From positions 4,409,509-4,473,508 of the forward strand of contig JASKMD010000021.1 of assembly GCA_030144725.1 (NCBI GenBank): a DNA stretch of 64,000 nucleotides. Direction: 5' to 3'. This DNA is from Haematococcus lacustris (taxonomy: Eukaryota > Chlorophyta > Chlorophyceae > Chlamydomonadales > Haematococcaceae). Both the position numbers and the translations under genes were made by a program. The notes under the pieces are model-generated. The model had not been told where the DNA came from and did not search any database. It worked only from the letters and a program-made list of their open reading frames with translations. Positions within the stretch are counted from its first letter, which is position 1. Each line of letters starts with the position of its first letter. Below are positions 20,066 to 30,838 of the stretch, in pieces.

Positions 20066-23000
20066 AGGAGTGAGGGTGAGGGTGAGGGTGGAGGGGGAGG
20101 GGGAGGGAGGGGAGGGGAGGGAGGGGAGGGGGAGGGGGAGGGGGGAGGGGGAGGGGGAGGGGGAGGGGGAGGGGGAGGGGGAGGGGGAGGGGGAGGGGGA
20201 GGGGGAGGGGGAGGGGGAGGGGGAGGGGGAGGGGGAGGGGGAGGGGGAGGGGGAGGGGGAGGGGGAGGGGGAGGGGGAGGGGGAGGGGGAGGGGGAGGGG
20301 GAGGGGGAGGGGGAGGGGGAGGGGGAGGGGGAGGGGGAGGGAGGGGAGGGGGAGGGGGAGGGGGAGGGGGGAGGGGGAGGGGAGGAGGGGGAGGGGGAGG
20401 GGGAGGGGGAGGGGGAGGGGGAGGGGGAGGGGGAGGGGGAGGGGGAGGGGGAGGGGGAGGGGGAGGGGGAGGGGGAGGGGGAGGGGGGAGGGGGAGGGGG
20501 AGGGGGAGGGGGAGGGGGGAGGGGGAGGGGGAGGGGGAGGGGGAGGGGGAGGGGGAGGGGGAGGGGGAGGGGGAGGGGGAGGGGGAGGGGGAGGGGGAGG
20601 GGGAGGGGGAGGGGGAGGGGGGAGGGGGAGGGGGAGGGGGAGGGGGAGGGGGAGGGGGGAGGGGGGAGGGGGAGGGGGAGGGGAGAGGGGGAGGGGGAGG
20701 GGGAGGGGGAGGGGGAGGGGGAGGGGGGAGGGGGAGGGGGAGGGGGAGGGGGAGGGGGGAGGGGGAGGGGGAGTGCCAGAGTGAGCAAAGGCGCACAGCA
20801 GCCAGGCGCACAGCAGGCGGAAAGGCGCAAAGGCGCACAGCAGCCAGAGTGAGCAAAGGCGCAGGTAGGCCAGGGTGACGTTGTGGTCAGGTCAGTGCAG
20901 GGGCAGTCGGCAGCTGAGGTGCCGCACCGTGCCTCACCATTGGACGGCCCTTCATGGCCTCGGGCAAAGCCGTAGCCCACCGTGTAGAAGCCAACAGCTG
21001 TGGGCAGGGGGAGAGGCAACGAGGCAGGAGGGGGGGCAGGTGGGCGGGTAGGCAGGGCAGGCAGGAGAGGGGCGGCAGGAGAGGGGCGGCAGGAGCCGGG
21101 GGGGGCCGGAGCCGGGGGGGGCCGGAGGGGGGGTCAGTAGGGGGCAGCAGTGAGGGGCACAGTGTGAGCGGCGGCTGAGCAGCAGGGTCACCCCAAACCT
21201 CCCTAGCCTACCCCTGCCCAGCTGCAGTCACACCCCAGGCTACTGTCCAGTTGAGGCAGACTCAACGAACACACAGCCATGACATCAACACGACCACTTG
21301 GCCCCCCCTCTCTAGCCCCCCCGCTCCGCCCCCTACCCCACGGTACGTGTGGCTATGCGACAGCTCACCCGTGATGCAAGTGTCAATGAAGGACTTCATG
21401 AGGATGGAGCTGATGTTCTTGCTGCGCACGGTGCCGGCCACAAACATGGCGAACCCCAGCTGCACGCCAGGCCAGCAGCAGCGAGGTGAGGCACAGGGCA
21501 GGGCAGGGCCTCCATTACACCTAGGGCAGGTGGGGGGAGATGGCCATGCCCAGGCGCACGCTCCTCCTGAGTGCTACTTCGTCCCCATGCCAGAGGAGTC
21601 TCACTCTTCTTCCTCTATGTCTTCTTTCTTTTCATCTTCTTTTCCATCCTCCTCTTTTCCTTTTTCTTTTTCTTGGCTTACAGAGGCAGCCAGCATGACA
21701 CATACACATCCCACGCGCCCCCCCACCACACACCCCATGCGACCTCCTCCCTAACCCTCCCCTGACCTGTGATGCTGTCCTTGACCTGGAGAGGGGTGCC
21801 TCTAACCCTGGCCTTGACTGCTGAAGGGGGGTAGGAATGGGGTGAGGGAGGGAGGGAGGGGTGGAATAGGGGCAAGGACTAGGGGGTTAGGAGTAGGGGA
21901 AGGAGGTAGGGCAGGGTCAGGTGTAGAGGCAAGGGAAGGGAGGGACGGGAGGTCGGGCACTCAGGCAGGCCTGCTGGGTCATGTGGCACTGGGTGATGGT
22001 ATAACATGCATGACCACAGCATATGAGAGTGTTGCACAGGCTGACCCGCCCCCCTGCCCCTGCCCCTGCCCCTGCCCCTGCCCCTGCCCCTGCCCCTGCC
22101 CCTGCCCCTGCCCCTGCCCCTGCCCCTGCCCCTGCCCCTGCCCCTGCCCCTGCCCCTGCCCCTGCCCCTGCCCCTGCCCCTGCCCCTGCCCCTGCCCCTG
22201 CCCCTGCCCCTGCCCCTGCCCCTGCCCCTGCCCCTGCCCCTGCCCCTGCCCCTGCCCCTGCCCCTGCCCCTGCCCCTGCCCCTGCCCCTGCCCCTGCCCC
22301 TGCCCCTGCCCCTGCCCCTGCCCCTGCCCCTGCCCCTGCCCCTGCCCCTGCCCCTGCCCCTGCCCCTGCCCCTGCCCCTGCCCCTGCCCCTGCCCCTGCC
22401 CCTGCCCCTGCCCCTGCCCCTGCCCCTGCCCCTGCCCCTGCCCCTGCCCCTGCCCCTGCCCCTGCCCCTGCCCCTGCCCCTGCCCCTGCCCCTGCCCCTG
22501 CCCCTGCCCCTGCCCCTGCCCCTGCCCTCAACCTGCATCATGAACACCAGCGCAGCGCTGATGAGCACAAACAGGGTGTTCAGCCCATAGCTGCTCTCCT
22601 CAAGCGCTTGTGTCGTGTCAGCCAGCTGCTCCCTCACGCCTTGCAACTGTAGGCAGGGGGCGGCCAGAAGCATCACCTGCTTAGAGGGTCTGCTGCCAGG
22701 TGAGGTGCGGGGATCATGGCCCGGAGGGTGGCAGGGTCGGAGGGAATGGGGAGGCCAGGGGCAGCAGCAACAGGAGGGGGCAGGGCAGGGCAGGGCAGGG
22801 AGGAGAAGAGCAGGACTGGAATGTGAGGTAGAGGTAGAGGTAGGCCACATGGTTTGTGCACAGCGTCAGGCTTGGCAGTGTCGTGCAGGAGAGTGGCTGT
22901 CAGTAGGCGTCTAATGAAAGCATCAGGCACATCATGAGCACATGGGTGAGCAGTGGCATTGACATCTCAACCGCAATCTTTAGGGTTAAAATGAGGCAGA

Positions 23001-23272
23001 CAAAAAGGCCCAGTTTGACGGTCAGTTGCGCATGTTCCCGCATGGGTCACATGATGGCAGCACGGGGATCGCAACACGCGCTATCGCGCGCGTCTGCCAC
23101 CTAAACCTGCAGCTGGCCCTCTGCCGCTGACCTGTGATACAGTCCACGCAAGGACCGCGGATGTGCTGCCGCCCATGTCGGTGACCGCGTAGCTGCCGCA
23201 GATGGTGGTTGCTGTCGCATTGCTGCCGACCAGCTGCGACACGGCCAAGAACTCGGCAGCGGAGCACGGCAT
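19858..23272 (-). CDS. Ammonium transporter (AMT family), N-terminal part
   Basis: Predicted polytopic membrane channel for ammonium uptake. Exons: 23272-23132, 22646-22533, 21459-21369, 20997-20938 and 19918-19858 (cut by the gap); all phases agree. Exon 1 opens [16 protein letters not shown]. Exon 2 ends in a transmembrane segment, [18 protein letters not shown]. Exon 3 continues [20 protein letters not shown], the AMT signature (FMMQ-GFAM-AGSVR-KN). Exon 4 has [14 protein letters not shown], corresponding to the AMT W/Y-FGYAFAFG helix, and exon 5 has [11 protein letters not shown]. Roughly 155 residues are present of about 450-500 expected. The remaining exons should lie to the left of the gap, where FURRY is found instead. 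Introns 2 and 4 carry long hexamer arrays. A Fanzor-derived element lies about 290 bp upstream of the start codon. Confidence 0.78.
19966..20774. repeat. (GAGGGT)n then (GGGGGA)n satellite in the transporter's fourth intron
   Basis: About 20 GTGAGG-type units followed by more than 100 copies of the purine hexamer GGGGGA with occasional length slips. It ends at GAGTGCCAGAGTGAGC, itself part of a short 30-bp direct repeat (20775-20865). The exon-side strand is pyrimidine. Confidence 0.95.
22052..22528. repeat. (CCCCTG)n satellite in the transporter's second intron
   Basis: About 80 near-perfect copies, starting only a few bases from the donor of the exon ending FMMQ. Open in all frames, hence several spurious long frames. 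Confidence 0.95.
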
Positions 23273-23587
23273 TTGTTCCCCGTGCTGGAGTGCCTTAGGC
23301 GATGCTTGGCCAATGCTCAGTGCCGCAGCCTATGCAGGGTTAGGAGAATGGTTTTGTGCACGTGGGGGGGTTTGGCCAAAGTGCCAATGGACGGCTTGCA
23401 GACCCCGTGCCAGGTATTGTGTCGTGCCGTCTCTGTATCAGTTGCGGATGGAGAAACGTTGACGTGACCTGGGTCCGCGCATAGCTACCATGGCAGCTTT
23501 GGGGTATCTGTTGGTGAAAATCATCATGGCAACCGAGTCACGCACCCTTGACTGCTAATCAGCCCTCTTGTCCCTCACTAGGGCCTC

Positions 23588-23668
23588 CATTTGAGCCGGA
23601 TCAGTAGTACCCACTAGCAGCCACAAGCGGGAATGTACTAGTGGGCAACAGTGACCCGACTCAAATGG
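23588..23668. other. Hairpin in the right end of Fanzor-derived copy C
   Basis: CATTTGAGCCGGATCA pairs with TGACCCGACTCAAATG with two mismatches, enclosing a second stem (CCCACTAG/CTAGTGGG). Copy D has the equivalent arms with a perfect 13-bp stem, TTTGAGCCGGATC/GATCCGGCTCAAA (28153-28230). Confidence 0.7.
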
Positions 23669-23824
23669 TGTTATTGGGCTGTGTGGAGTAAACCCAGTGC
23701 ACATGGGCACATGAGCGCCTACCACCTACATTATAGCCTGACCCGTTAGGGCTATTGTGTAGAGTTGGCATGACAAAACATGCGCTAATGTAAGCTGATA
23801 ACAGCTCAACAAAGGGGGCACACA

Positions 23825-24730
23825 CTACTGTGCCACAACAGGCTGCTGCTGCTCCTGGGCCTTGGGTGGCTTGTCTCGCAGCCGCTTGTAGCCCAGGCCA
23901 GGGTACTCCTTGCCCTTGGCTGGCAGAGCTCCCTGGTCTGGCCAGTAGCACAGCTCCAGTGGGCGCCACCTGCTCTCCCCAATGCGCTGCATGTTCAGCG
24001 CTGCATTGCAGTCCCTGTCCAGCCACCTGCCTGGCTGTGGTGCTGGCTAGGCTTTGGCAGCCTTGCCCTTGGCGTTGCCCTTGGTGGGCTGGGTGGCCTC
24101 AGCTGGCTGCTCAGCCTTGGTGCACTTGCTGCGCTTGGCTGGAGGGGGAGTGCTGGGTCCAGGCTCTGAGGCTGCTGGCTGTGTGGCTGCCTGGCTGCTG
24201 CATGGGGCCTGTGGGGGCTTGCGGGGGGCCACTACCGGGCACCACATCAGGCCCGGCACTGGCTGGTCACGCCGCTGGCTCCAGGCTGGGCGCACCAGGC
24301 GGGCTTCCACCTGCCCTGCTGGTGGCTTCCATCCTGCAGGCCTTGTGGCACTGAGTGTGTTCAGCTCCTCCTCACAGGGCTGCTTGGCCAGCAGCGCCTG
24401 GTTGCTGGGGTCCTCAGAGACTGGCATGAGCATGGGGTGGCGGCGCTGCCCTTTGCGCAAAAGGCGCCGCTGCAGCTGGTTGTAGACTGTCTTGAAGCTG
24501 GGTTTGGCGAAGTACTTGCAGAAGTCTTTCAGCTGCCTTAGCATCACGCAGTCAAGGGGCAAGGGAGGGCCAGTGGGTGCTGCGGGTGCAAGGGCTGCCA
24601 GGCGGGCGCTGCAGCGCCTTTGGGGGGGTTGCGTGACTGGCTCAGGTTCTGACTCTGACTCCGAGTCAGACTGTGGCTCTGGCTCAGAGTCACAGTCTGA
24701 CTCGGAATCAGAGTCGATGTCACGCTCCAT
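23825..24730 (-). pseudogene. Fanzor-like gene C lacking the RuvC core, with a nonsense codon
   Basis: From the ATG at 24730 it encodes an acidic Ser/Glu/Asp-rich segment (MERDIDSDSESDCDSEPEPQ). A short segment with FCKYFAKPSFKTVYNQLQRR and HPMLMPVSEDPSNQALLAK follows. It then rejoins Fanzor sequence at QPCEEEL, with GLMWCPVVAP, a Lys/Pro-rich linker and WLDRDCNAALNMQ. The GLDPG, GNAGIG and VDEFCTS motifs are missing, so the nuclease core is gone. A TAG at 24047-24049 replaces the Lys codon present in copy D; the frame is intact on both sides of it. Non-functional as a nuclease. Confidence 0.75.
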
Positions 24731-25734
24731 GCTGGCAGGCTGGGCAGGGGCAGGCTGGGCAGGGTCGCGTGGGGGTAGTGGGGGGTGGGGGGTGGGGGGG
24801 AGCATCAGGGGGTTGGGGGGGGCTGCACGGCTGGAGGCTGAGGGGCGCTGGGGAAGCCCGGGGTGGGGTAGCCCACCAGGCAGGTCAGAAAAATGCGCAG
24901 AGACAAACAATGAAGCGATGACGCGGAACTGGGAATGCACCTCAGCCCGCAACTGGAGATGCTCCCGCAGCTTACGCCTCGTCTACTTGCACCCGCGCAG
25001 CACAGCGCCCTCCGGGACCTTGATGACCTGCGGCCAAGCACAACCAACATTTTGACAGGCCACTTTGACAGGCCAAGACAAAAGGGGGGGACACAAACAG
25101 TGCGGGGACACACAAGGCGGGCGCGGCCTGTCACCTGACGTAAATGGTGTTATTGTCAGGCGTTCCCAACATGGGGTTGGTAATCTTCATGCAACTGCAG
25201 CCCATCTACTCCATCATTTGATGTAACGTTTGCTGCGTCTGCTGCAATGCGAAATTGCGCGTTTAATGTTCGACTGGAATTGCCATCGGAGTCTTTCGAT
25301 GCGGGCAGCCACATGTGACCCCGGATGTGTCTTAATCGCAGACCGTGGTTAGCTACACTGGTAAGCTACGTCCTTGGCTATCCGTTAGCGATGCACGACA
25401 TGTTGGTGGCGCACACCACCGAAGTCCGGCAAACATGGCTGCGCGAGCTTCTTGATGGTGCAGGCCGCTTGGCGAGGATGTGAAGGAACCCGGGTTTGTG
25501 TGTGGCAGCGCTGTATCGCTGTAATGGTGGGCGGCACAGTAGGGACTAGACACCCCCTCCAGCTATGACCCGCTATATGTTTTCAACCATTGAACAACAG
25601 CCTGGCCTTACACGAATCTTTTGTAGCATACTCATCAACGCGTCCATGGCACCATGCAACTCAATCATTGGGTTTGTATGTGACAAGATGGACCGCTTAC
25701 AAGGTACACATGCTGATGGCTACAGGTGCATGAG

Positions 25735-26990
25735 GTCACCCCGGCCATTGGCCATGCCAATCCGTGACAGGCCTGCCGCTCACACCACGCGCTAGTGAAG
25801 GGTAGCTGAGGCTATCGCGGTAAGTCACGCGCGCTGAAACTCGCGTTTTAGACTGAAGCCTTGTCCCAGATCACCGCCCGCCACCAGGTCGAAAATTGAG
25901 ATAGCGCAAACAAGTTGCGACCCACTCACAAGAGCAGGGTGGCGAGGCGCTCCGTGGCGTCCGTAGCAACTAATGAGGCAGGCTCGTAGTGAGTTCGCAC
26001 TAATGAGGCAGGCTCGTAGTGCGCCGCAGGCTATCGCAGTGAGCAGTGCTACCACGCCATGTCACTACACCCCGAGACTGAGTCACGCCACGCTTCGCTC
26101 GGTGCAAGCTGGGTCGGTGCAAGTTGGGTGCATGGCACTGTCATTTTTTCCGTGGCGTCCGCGGCGCCCGCCACAATGGAGGTTTCCGGCACTGCCACTG
26201 CCACTACTTACAAGCTTGGCACGTATCGCTTTATGGCCTTCCAGGAGGGCGCGGCGTCGGGGTCCAGGATGGCCCATCGCAATTTTCGGCTTGAATTTCG
26301 CGCACAGTGCGAAAAACGAAGCGATGCGGGCGCCCAACGGTAGCACAGGGTCCACCCCGTCGGGGATGAACCCAGAACGCTGCCAATCGGTCCCTGTGAT
26401 GAGATTGCCCCATGCCACATTCACCCTCGGCCACATTTTGTCATTGTATGTACCACACAAGGTGATAGAGCTTGCCTGGGCTACATCCCGGAATATAGAC
26501 TCGCTTAGCTATCCGACAAAGGTGTAAGCACGCGGAAAGGACCACTGGCCGAAAGGTTTAAGGTCTTGACAAAAGCCCCGGAATGATGGGGTCAAGGCTT
26601 CAACAGACTGCACGGTAGCGAAACAAAGTCCACGCACGGTGCTGCTGACACCTCATTGAGATGCTCTGCTTGCTTGGAGGCAGGGTTAGCCAGGTCTTGG
26701 GCTAGGTGTCAGGAAGGGCCCGGGCCATGAGGGGTCCCGACCCAACCCAGGGAATCTTGCGCTTCGACCTGCGACCCACGTACGGTCGCACCCCGTTGAG
26801 CCCCAGGTTGCAGCGAGCGACCATGTTCACAGTCCGCGGGAATGGCGGGCGGAGTGATCTGGGAGGCTTCAGTCTGAAACGTGAGTTTTAGCGCTCGTGA
26901 CTTACCGCGATAGCCTTCGCTACCCTCCACTAGGGCGTGGTGTGAGCGTCAGGCCTGGCACGGATTGGCATGGCCAATGGCCGGGGTGAC
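25735..26990. mobile_element. Nested 1.26 kb element with about 150-bp TIRs
   Basis: Left arm about 25735-25885 matches the reverse complement of about 26840-26990, beginning GTCACCCCGGCCATTGGCC and including GGCTATCGCGGTAAGTCACG. CATGAG flanks both ends (25729-25734, 26991-26996). An internal direct repeat (TAATGAGGCAGGCTCGTAGTG, twice near 25970-26025) is present. No coding capacity recognised. Confidence 0.8.
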
Positions 26991-27277
26991 CATGAGGAGC
27001 CGACTGAGCTTGGCTGACCACTCCGCCACATGGCCACCACCAACACACCTTAACCCACCATCTCCCAACCTCGTCTACCCCGCCCAGCTCCCAGTAGCCC
27101 CTCATCCCAGCCTGCCATCAGCCTCCTCCCCCCTAACCCTCCTTCTACTCGCCTCCTACCTCTCCCCAACCTCTCCTTCACCCATCTCCGTATATATCAC
27201 CCCCCATCACCCTGACCACCGAGCCAAGCCCGTAGCCCCGCTCAGCATCACACCCACCCACCTCTCAATCCCTAACC

Positions 27278-27803
27278 ATGAAGAGAACCAAGAAGAGATT
27301 AAGCAAGGCCAAGAGTGCTCAGCTCTATGCACTCAACAAGTCGCCAAGGGCTGGCCAGTTACCCAAGCTACAGAGCCACGTGTGCACCCACATCCGTGGG
27401 AAGCTCGCCGCAGCTGCGCCCCCTCAGCAGCAGCAGACACCTGCAGGCACCATCCCTGAGCTGGCTGTGCCTGCTGGTGCACCCCCTCAGCAGCAGCAAC
27501 AGCTGGCAGCGGCAAGCACGTCACGTAAGCGTGAGGCACCTGCAGCTAACAAGTCGAGGGCAGCAAAGCAAGGTGAGACAACACCACGTACTGCACCTAG
27601 CACCTTGTTAAGCGTAGTAGAGCAGCCGGTAATGCACTTGCGCCAGCAGCAGCTCCAAATGCTAGTAGTGGTATCCAGTCGTCACGACTGCCGTCGTCGC
27701 GTCCACATGCCAAAAGCAAATCATGTTCCGACTGCTGCTGCGCGTTGCAGGTGCCAGCAACAACGGTGTGGCGAAGCGTGCTAGTGTGGCGCGCCTCGCA
27801 TGA
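27278..27803 (+). CDS. Small basic protein inside the 2.86 kb transposon
   Basis: Exons 27278-27572 and 27751-27803 (donor CAAG|GTGAGA, acceptor GTTGCAG|GTG) agree in phase and give 115 aa. It opens with a strongly basic stretch, MKRTKKRLSKAKSAQLYALN, then Ala/Pro/Gln-rich low complexity (APPQQQQ twice) and a second basic patch (SRKREAPAANKSRAAK). It resembles a nuclear or DNA-binding accessory protein. No domain is recognised, and its place within the transposon suggests it belongs to that element, though a captured host gene is possible. Confidence 0.4.
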
Positions 27804-28016
27804 GGCAAAATCGCATGAATTCAAATGTCGATCTTTGGGCAGGCACTGAGCACCGCTGAGAGCGAGATAGTTTTTGCTGCGTCGGCCATCTCGTAGCTTT
27901 GAGTCTCCTCTGTTTAAAGCACTGTTTACATGTATTTTTGACTGGTTGGCTGCGGAGATACGGGCTTCCTATCACAGGGGGGTGGTTTTCAGGTAGTTGG
28001 GAACGCCTGAGTTATT

Positions 28017-28105
28017 GGACTCATTCAACAAGGAATAACATGTTGGCCTGTGGGTAATCTCGCTCCGCTACAATCATATTGAAGCATCCTCGGTCGCACC
28101 CGGTC
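28017..28105 (-). repeat. Interspersed repeat of about 115 bp, partial copy
   Basis: The reverse complement shares GAGATTACCCACAGGCC, CATGTTATTCCTTGTTGAAT and GGGTGCGACCGAGGATGC with the copies at 9380 and 38423. It abuts the target duplication of the 2.86 kb transposon, which inserted at its edge. Confidence 0.65.
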
Positions 28106-28388
28106 GGTCAGTGGTCTGGGCTTCCAGCCCCCTTGTCCCTTACTAGGGCCTCCATTTGAGCCGGATCAGAAGTACCTACTAGCGGCCACTATCAGCCACT
28201 AGCAGCCACTAACTAGATCCGGCTCAAACAGTGTTATTGGGCTGTGTGGAGTAAACCCAGTGCACATGGCACATGAGCCCGCCTACCACCTACATTATTG
28301 CCTGACCCGTTAGGGCTACTGTGTAGAGTTGGCATGACAAAACATGCGCTAATGTAAGCTGATAACAGCTCAACAAAGGGGGCACACA

Positions 28389-29280
28389 CTACTGTGCCAC
28401 AACAGGCTGCTGCTGCTCCTGGGCCTTGGGTGGCTTGTCTCGCAGCCACTTGTAGCCCAGGCCAGGGTACTCCTTGCCCTTGGCTGGCAGAGCTCCCTGG
28501 TCTGGCCAGTAGCACAGCTCCAGCGGGCGCCACCTGCTCTCCCCAATGCACTGCATGTTCAGCGCTGTATTGCAGTCCCTGTCCAGCCACCTGCCTGGCT
28601 GTGGTGCTGGCTTGGCTTTGGCAGCCTTGCCCTTGGCCTTGCCTTCGCCCTTGGTGGGCTGGGTGGGCTCAGCTGCCTGCTCAACCTTGGTGCACTTGCT
28701 GCGCTTGGCTGGCGGGGGAGTGCTGGGTCCAGGCTCTGAGGCTGCTGGCTGTGTGGCTGCCTGGCTGCTGCATGGGGCCTGTGGGGGCTTGCGGGGGGCC
28801 ACTACCGGGCACCACATCAGGCCCGGCACTGGCTGGTCACGCCGCTGGCTCCATGCTGGGCGCACCAGGCGGGCTTCCACCTGCCCTGCTGGTGGCTTCC
28901 ATCCTGCAGGCCTTGTGGCACTGAGTGTGTTCAGCTCCTCCTCACAGGGCTGCTTGGCCAGCAGCGCCTGGTTGCTGGGGTCCTCAAAGACTGGCATGAG
29001 CATGGGGTGGCGGCGCTGCCCTTTGCGCACAAGGCGCCGTTGCAGCTGGTTGTAGACTGTCTTGAAGTTGGCGAAGTACTTGCAGAAGTCTTTCAGCTGC
29101 CTTAACAGTCAAGGGGCAAGGGAGGGCCAGTGGGTGCTGCGGGTGCAAGGGCTGCCAGGCAGGCGCTGCAGCGCCTTTGGGGGGGTTGCGTGACTGGCTC
29201 AGGTTCTGCCTCTGACTCCGAGTCAGCCTGTGGCTTTGGCTTAGAGTCACAGTCTGACTTGGAATCACACTCCATGCTGG
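28389..29280 (-). pseudogene. Fanzor-like gene D lacking the RuvC core, frameshifted
   Basis: Collinear with gene C. The C-terminal 213 codons are open to the stop at 28389-28391 and keep QPCEEEL, GLMWCPVVAP, the Lys-rich linker and WLDRDCNTALNMQ (Asn-Thr where the others have Asn-Ala). Upstream, deletions relative to C (about 7 bp near 29105 and 6 bp near 29070) break the frame of the acidic N-terminal part. The same nuclease-core segment is missing as in C, so the deletion predates their duplication. The Lys codon that is a stop in C is intact here. Confidence 0.75.
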
Positions 29281-29566
29281 CAGGCTGGGCAGGGGCAGGG
29301 GCAGGTCGCGTGGGGGTAGTGGGGGTTGGGGGGAAGCATCAGGGGGTTTGGGGGGGCTGCACGGCTGGAGGCTGAGGGGCGCTGGGGAAGCCCGGGGTAG
29401 GGTAGCCCACCAGGCAGGTCAAAAAGATGCGCAAGACAAACGATGAAGCGATGACGCGGGACTGGGAATGCACCTCAGCCCGCAACTGGAGATGCTCCTG
29501 CAGCTTACGCCTCGTCTTCTTGCACCCGCGCAGCACAGCGCCCTCCGGGACCTTGATGACCTGCGG

Positions 29567-30838
29567 TCAGGTCCCACAAGGTCTGTTTGGCGAAATGTAC
29601 CGTGAGCCATTTGATGCCGCGCTTACACAGCCGTGATCAGCGAGCCTTCCCGATATGCCTACTGCATCAAAGGGCCTGCACGGCCTGGGCGCCCACCAAC
29701 CCTCGACAAGTGTCCAGGTGGCAAGGTTACTGTAGATGGATGCGGCGTTCCTTCTAAAGCGGGGGCTAGTAGGTACGGTCTACAACAACGCTAGCGCGAG
29801 GGCCGGCGGTTATGTTCGGTAACGGGGTGGCTCGCATCTCGCATCGGGCTGTCGCAGCTTGCTCGCAACATGACTAAGCCCTCCTCCTCCACCACATCAA
29901 AGCATATACTACGAGCTGCAGGCAGCATGTCCGAAGGAATTGTTTTTTTCTGGTCTCTCCTTCGACGACATTATTGAGAGGGCTGATGAACGACGACAGC
30001 TTCCTATGCTTTCTTATGCTTCCCTATGCTTCCCTTTGCTGTCCTATGCTTTCCGATCCTTCCTATTCTTACTACGCTTAGTGCGGGGTGCCATCGCTAT
30101 CAATGGCCGCCAGTCTGCATCATTTGCGCCGCTGATGGACGCTGGTGGTAGCTTGGAGGAACCAGAACGACCTCTAGTACTTTCGCAGCCTGGTGAGCGC
30201 GAGATGATGGGGTAATTTAGACATGAGCATGGTAGGTATGTCTAAGTGTATCTATGGGTGCTAACCTAAAGGATACGCTACCAAAAGTTGCAGAAGTTCT
30301 CGGGGCACACCGCTTGCATCTCAACATGAGGTCAGCACGGCGTTTGATGCACTTCCCGCCTAGAAATGAGGTTTCAACTAAATGTAATTGCATGAGCCTC
30401 CCAACCTGCGCAGGGCAGATGTAACACACTGCAGATCCTTCCCGTAGGAGCTATGAGCATACCCCAAAGCTAGGGCGCAGAAACCAGACGGATGCGTAGC
30501 AGCAACAAGCAGCAAATCGACCTCAAAAACAGCACTGCAGATTTGCATGCCGGCACCCCATCGCGGCACGCCGACCGACCGACTAGTGACCGCTCTACCA
30601 CGTTCGTCGTTGCGGCGTTGTTGATTCATGTGCACTACCGTCAGGGTGCAAGGAGTCACTGGTGCCAGGATACCGCGGAGGGGGGCAATGTTGACTTTAG
30701 CCCGTCCCTCGCAGGCCAAGCTGCGGAGCACCACGCCGCAGCGGGGCGTCGCGGTTTGACCTCTTGGAGTTCAGTATACGCGACAAAAAGTGACGGTACA
30801 TTTTATCGAGCCATTTTACCTGACCTTGTGGGACCTGA
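29567..30838. mobile_element. 1.27 kb DNA transposon with TCAGG termini and 7-bp duplication
   Basis: Starts TCAGGTCCCACAAGGTC and ends GACCTTGTGGGACCTGA, a perfect 17-bp inverted repeat; a further subterminal match is AAATGTACCG. CCTGCGG flanks both sides (29560-29566, 30839-30845). It sits inside Fanzor-derived copy D. It contains a 91-codon plus-strand frame (29940-30215) with no recognised domain and appears non-autonomous. Confidence 0.88.

Larger units (their letters stand above)
23562..25140 (-). mobile_element. Fanzor-derived element, copy C
   Basis: Boundaries come from comparison with the second copy (28126-30952). Shared sequence starts at CAGCCC(C/T)CTTGTCC on the low side and ends at GTCACCTGACG (25140). 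The minus-strand order is left end, broken coding region (24730-23825), 3' noncoding segment, hairpin, right end. It is about 1.58 kb. No target duplication is obvious. It lies just upstream of the ammonium transporter. Confidence 0.75.
25156..28010. mobile_element. 2.86 kb DNA transposon with TCAGG termini and 7-bp duplication
   Basis: Starts TCAGGCGTTCCCAAC and ends GTTGGGAACGCCTGA, a perfect 15-bp inverted repeat. GTTATTG flanks both sides directly (25149-25155 and 28011-28017). It contains a nested element (25735-26990) and a small two-exon gene (27278-27803). No recognisable transposase is present. Terminus and duplication length match the element at 55432-56656. The family is unassigned. 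Confidence 0.85.

Noticed and set aside
19906..21019. Pro/Ser or Gly/Glu repeat proteins on both strands
   Set aside because: Frames through the GGGGGA satellite, which lies in a transporter intron.
23562..25140. Helitron
   Set aside because: The left end starts TC and a 3' hairpin is followed by CTAG, but three copies share sequence beyond that CTAG and no Rep/helicase is present. Left open only as a possibility.
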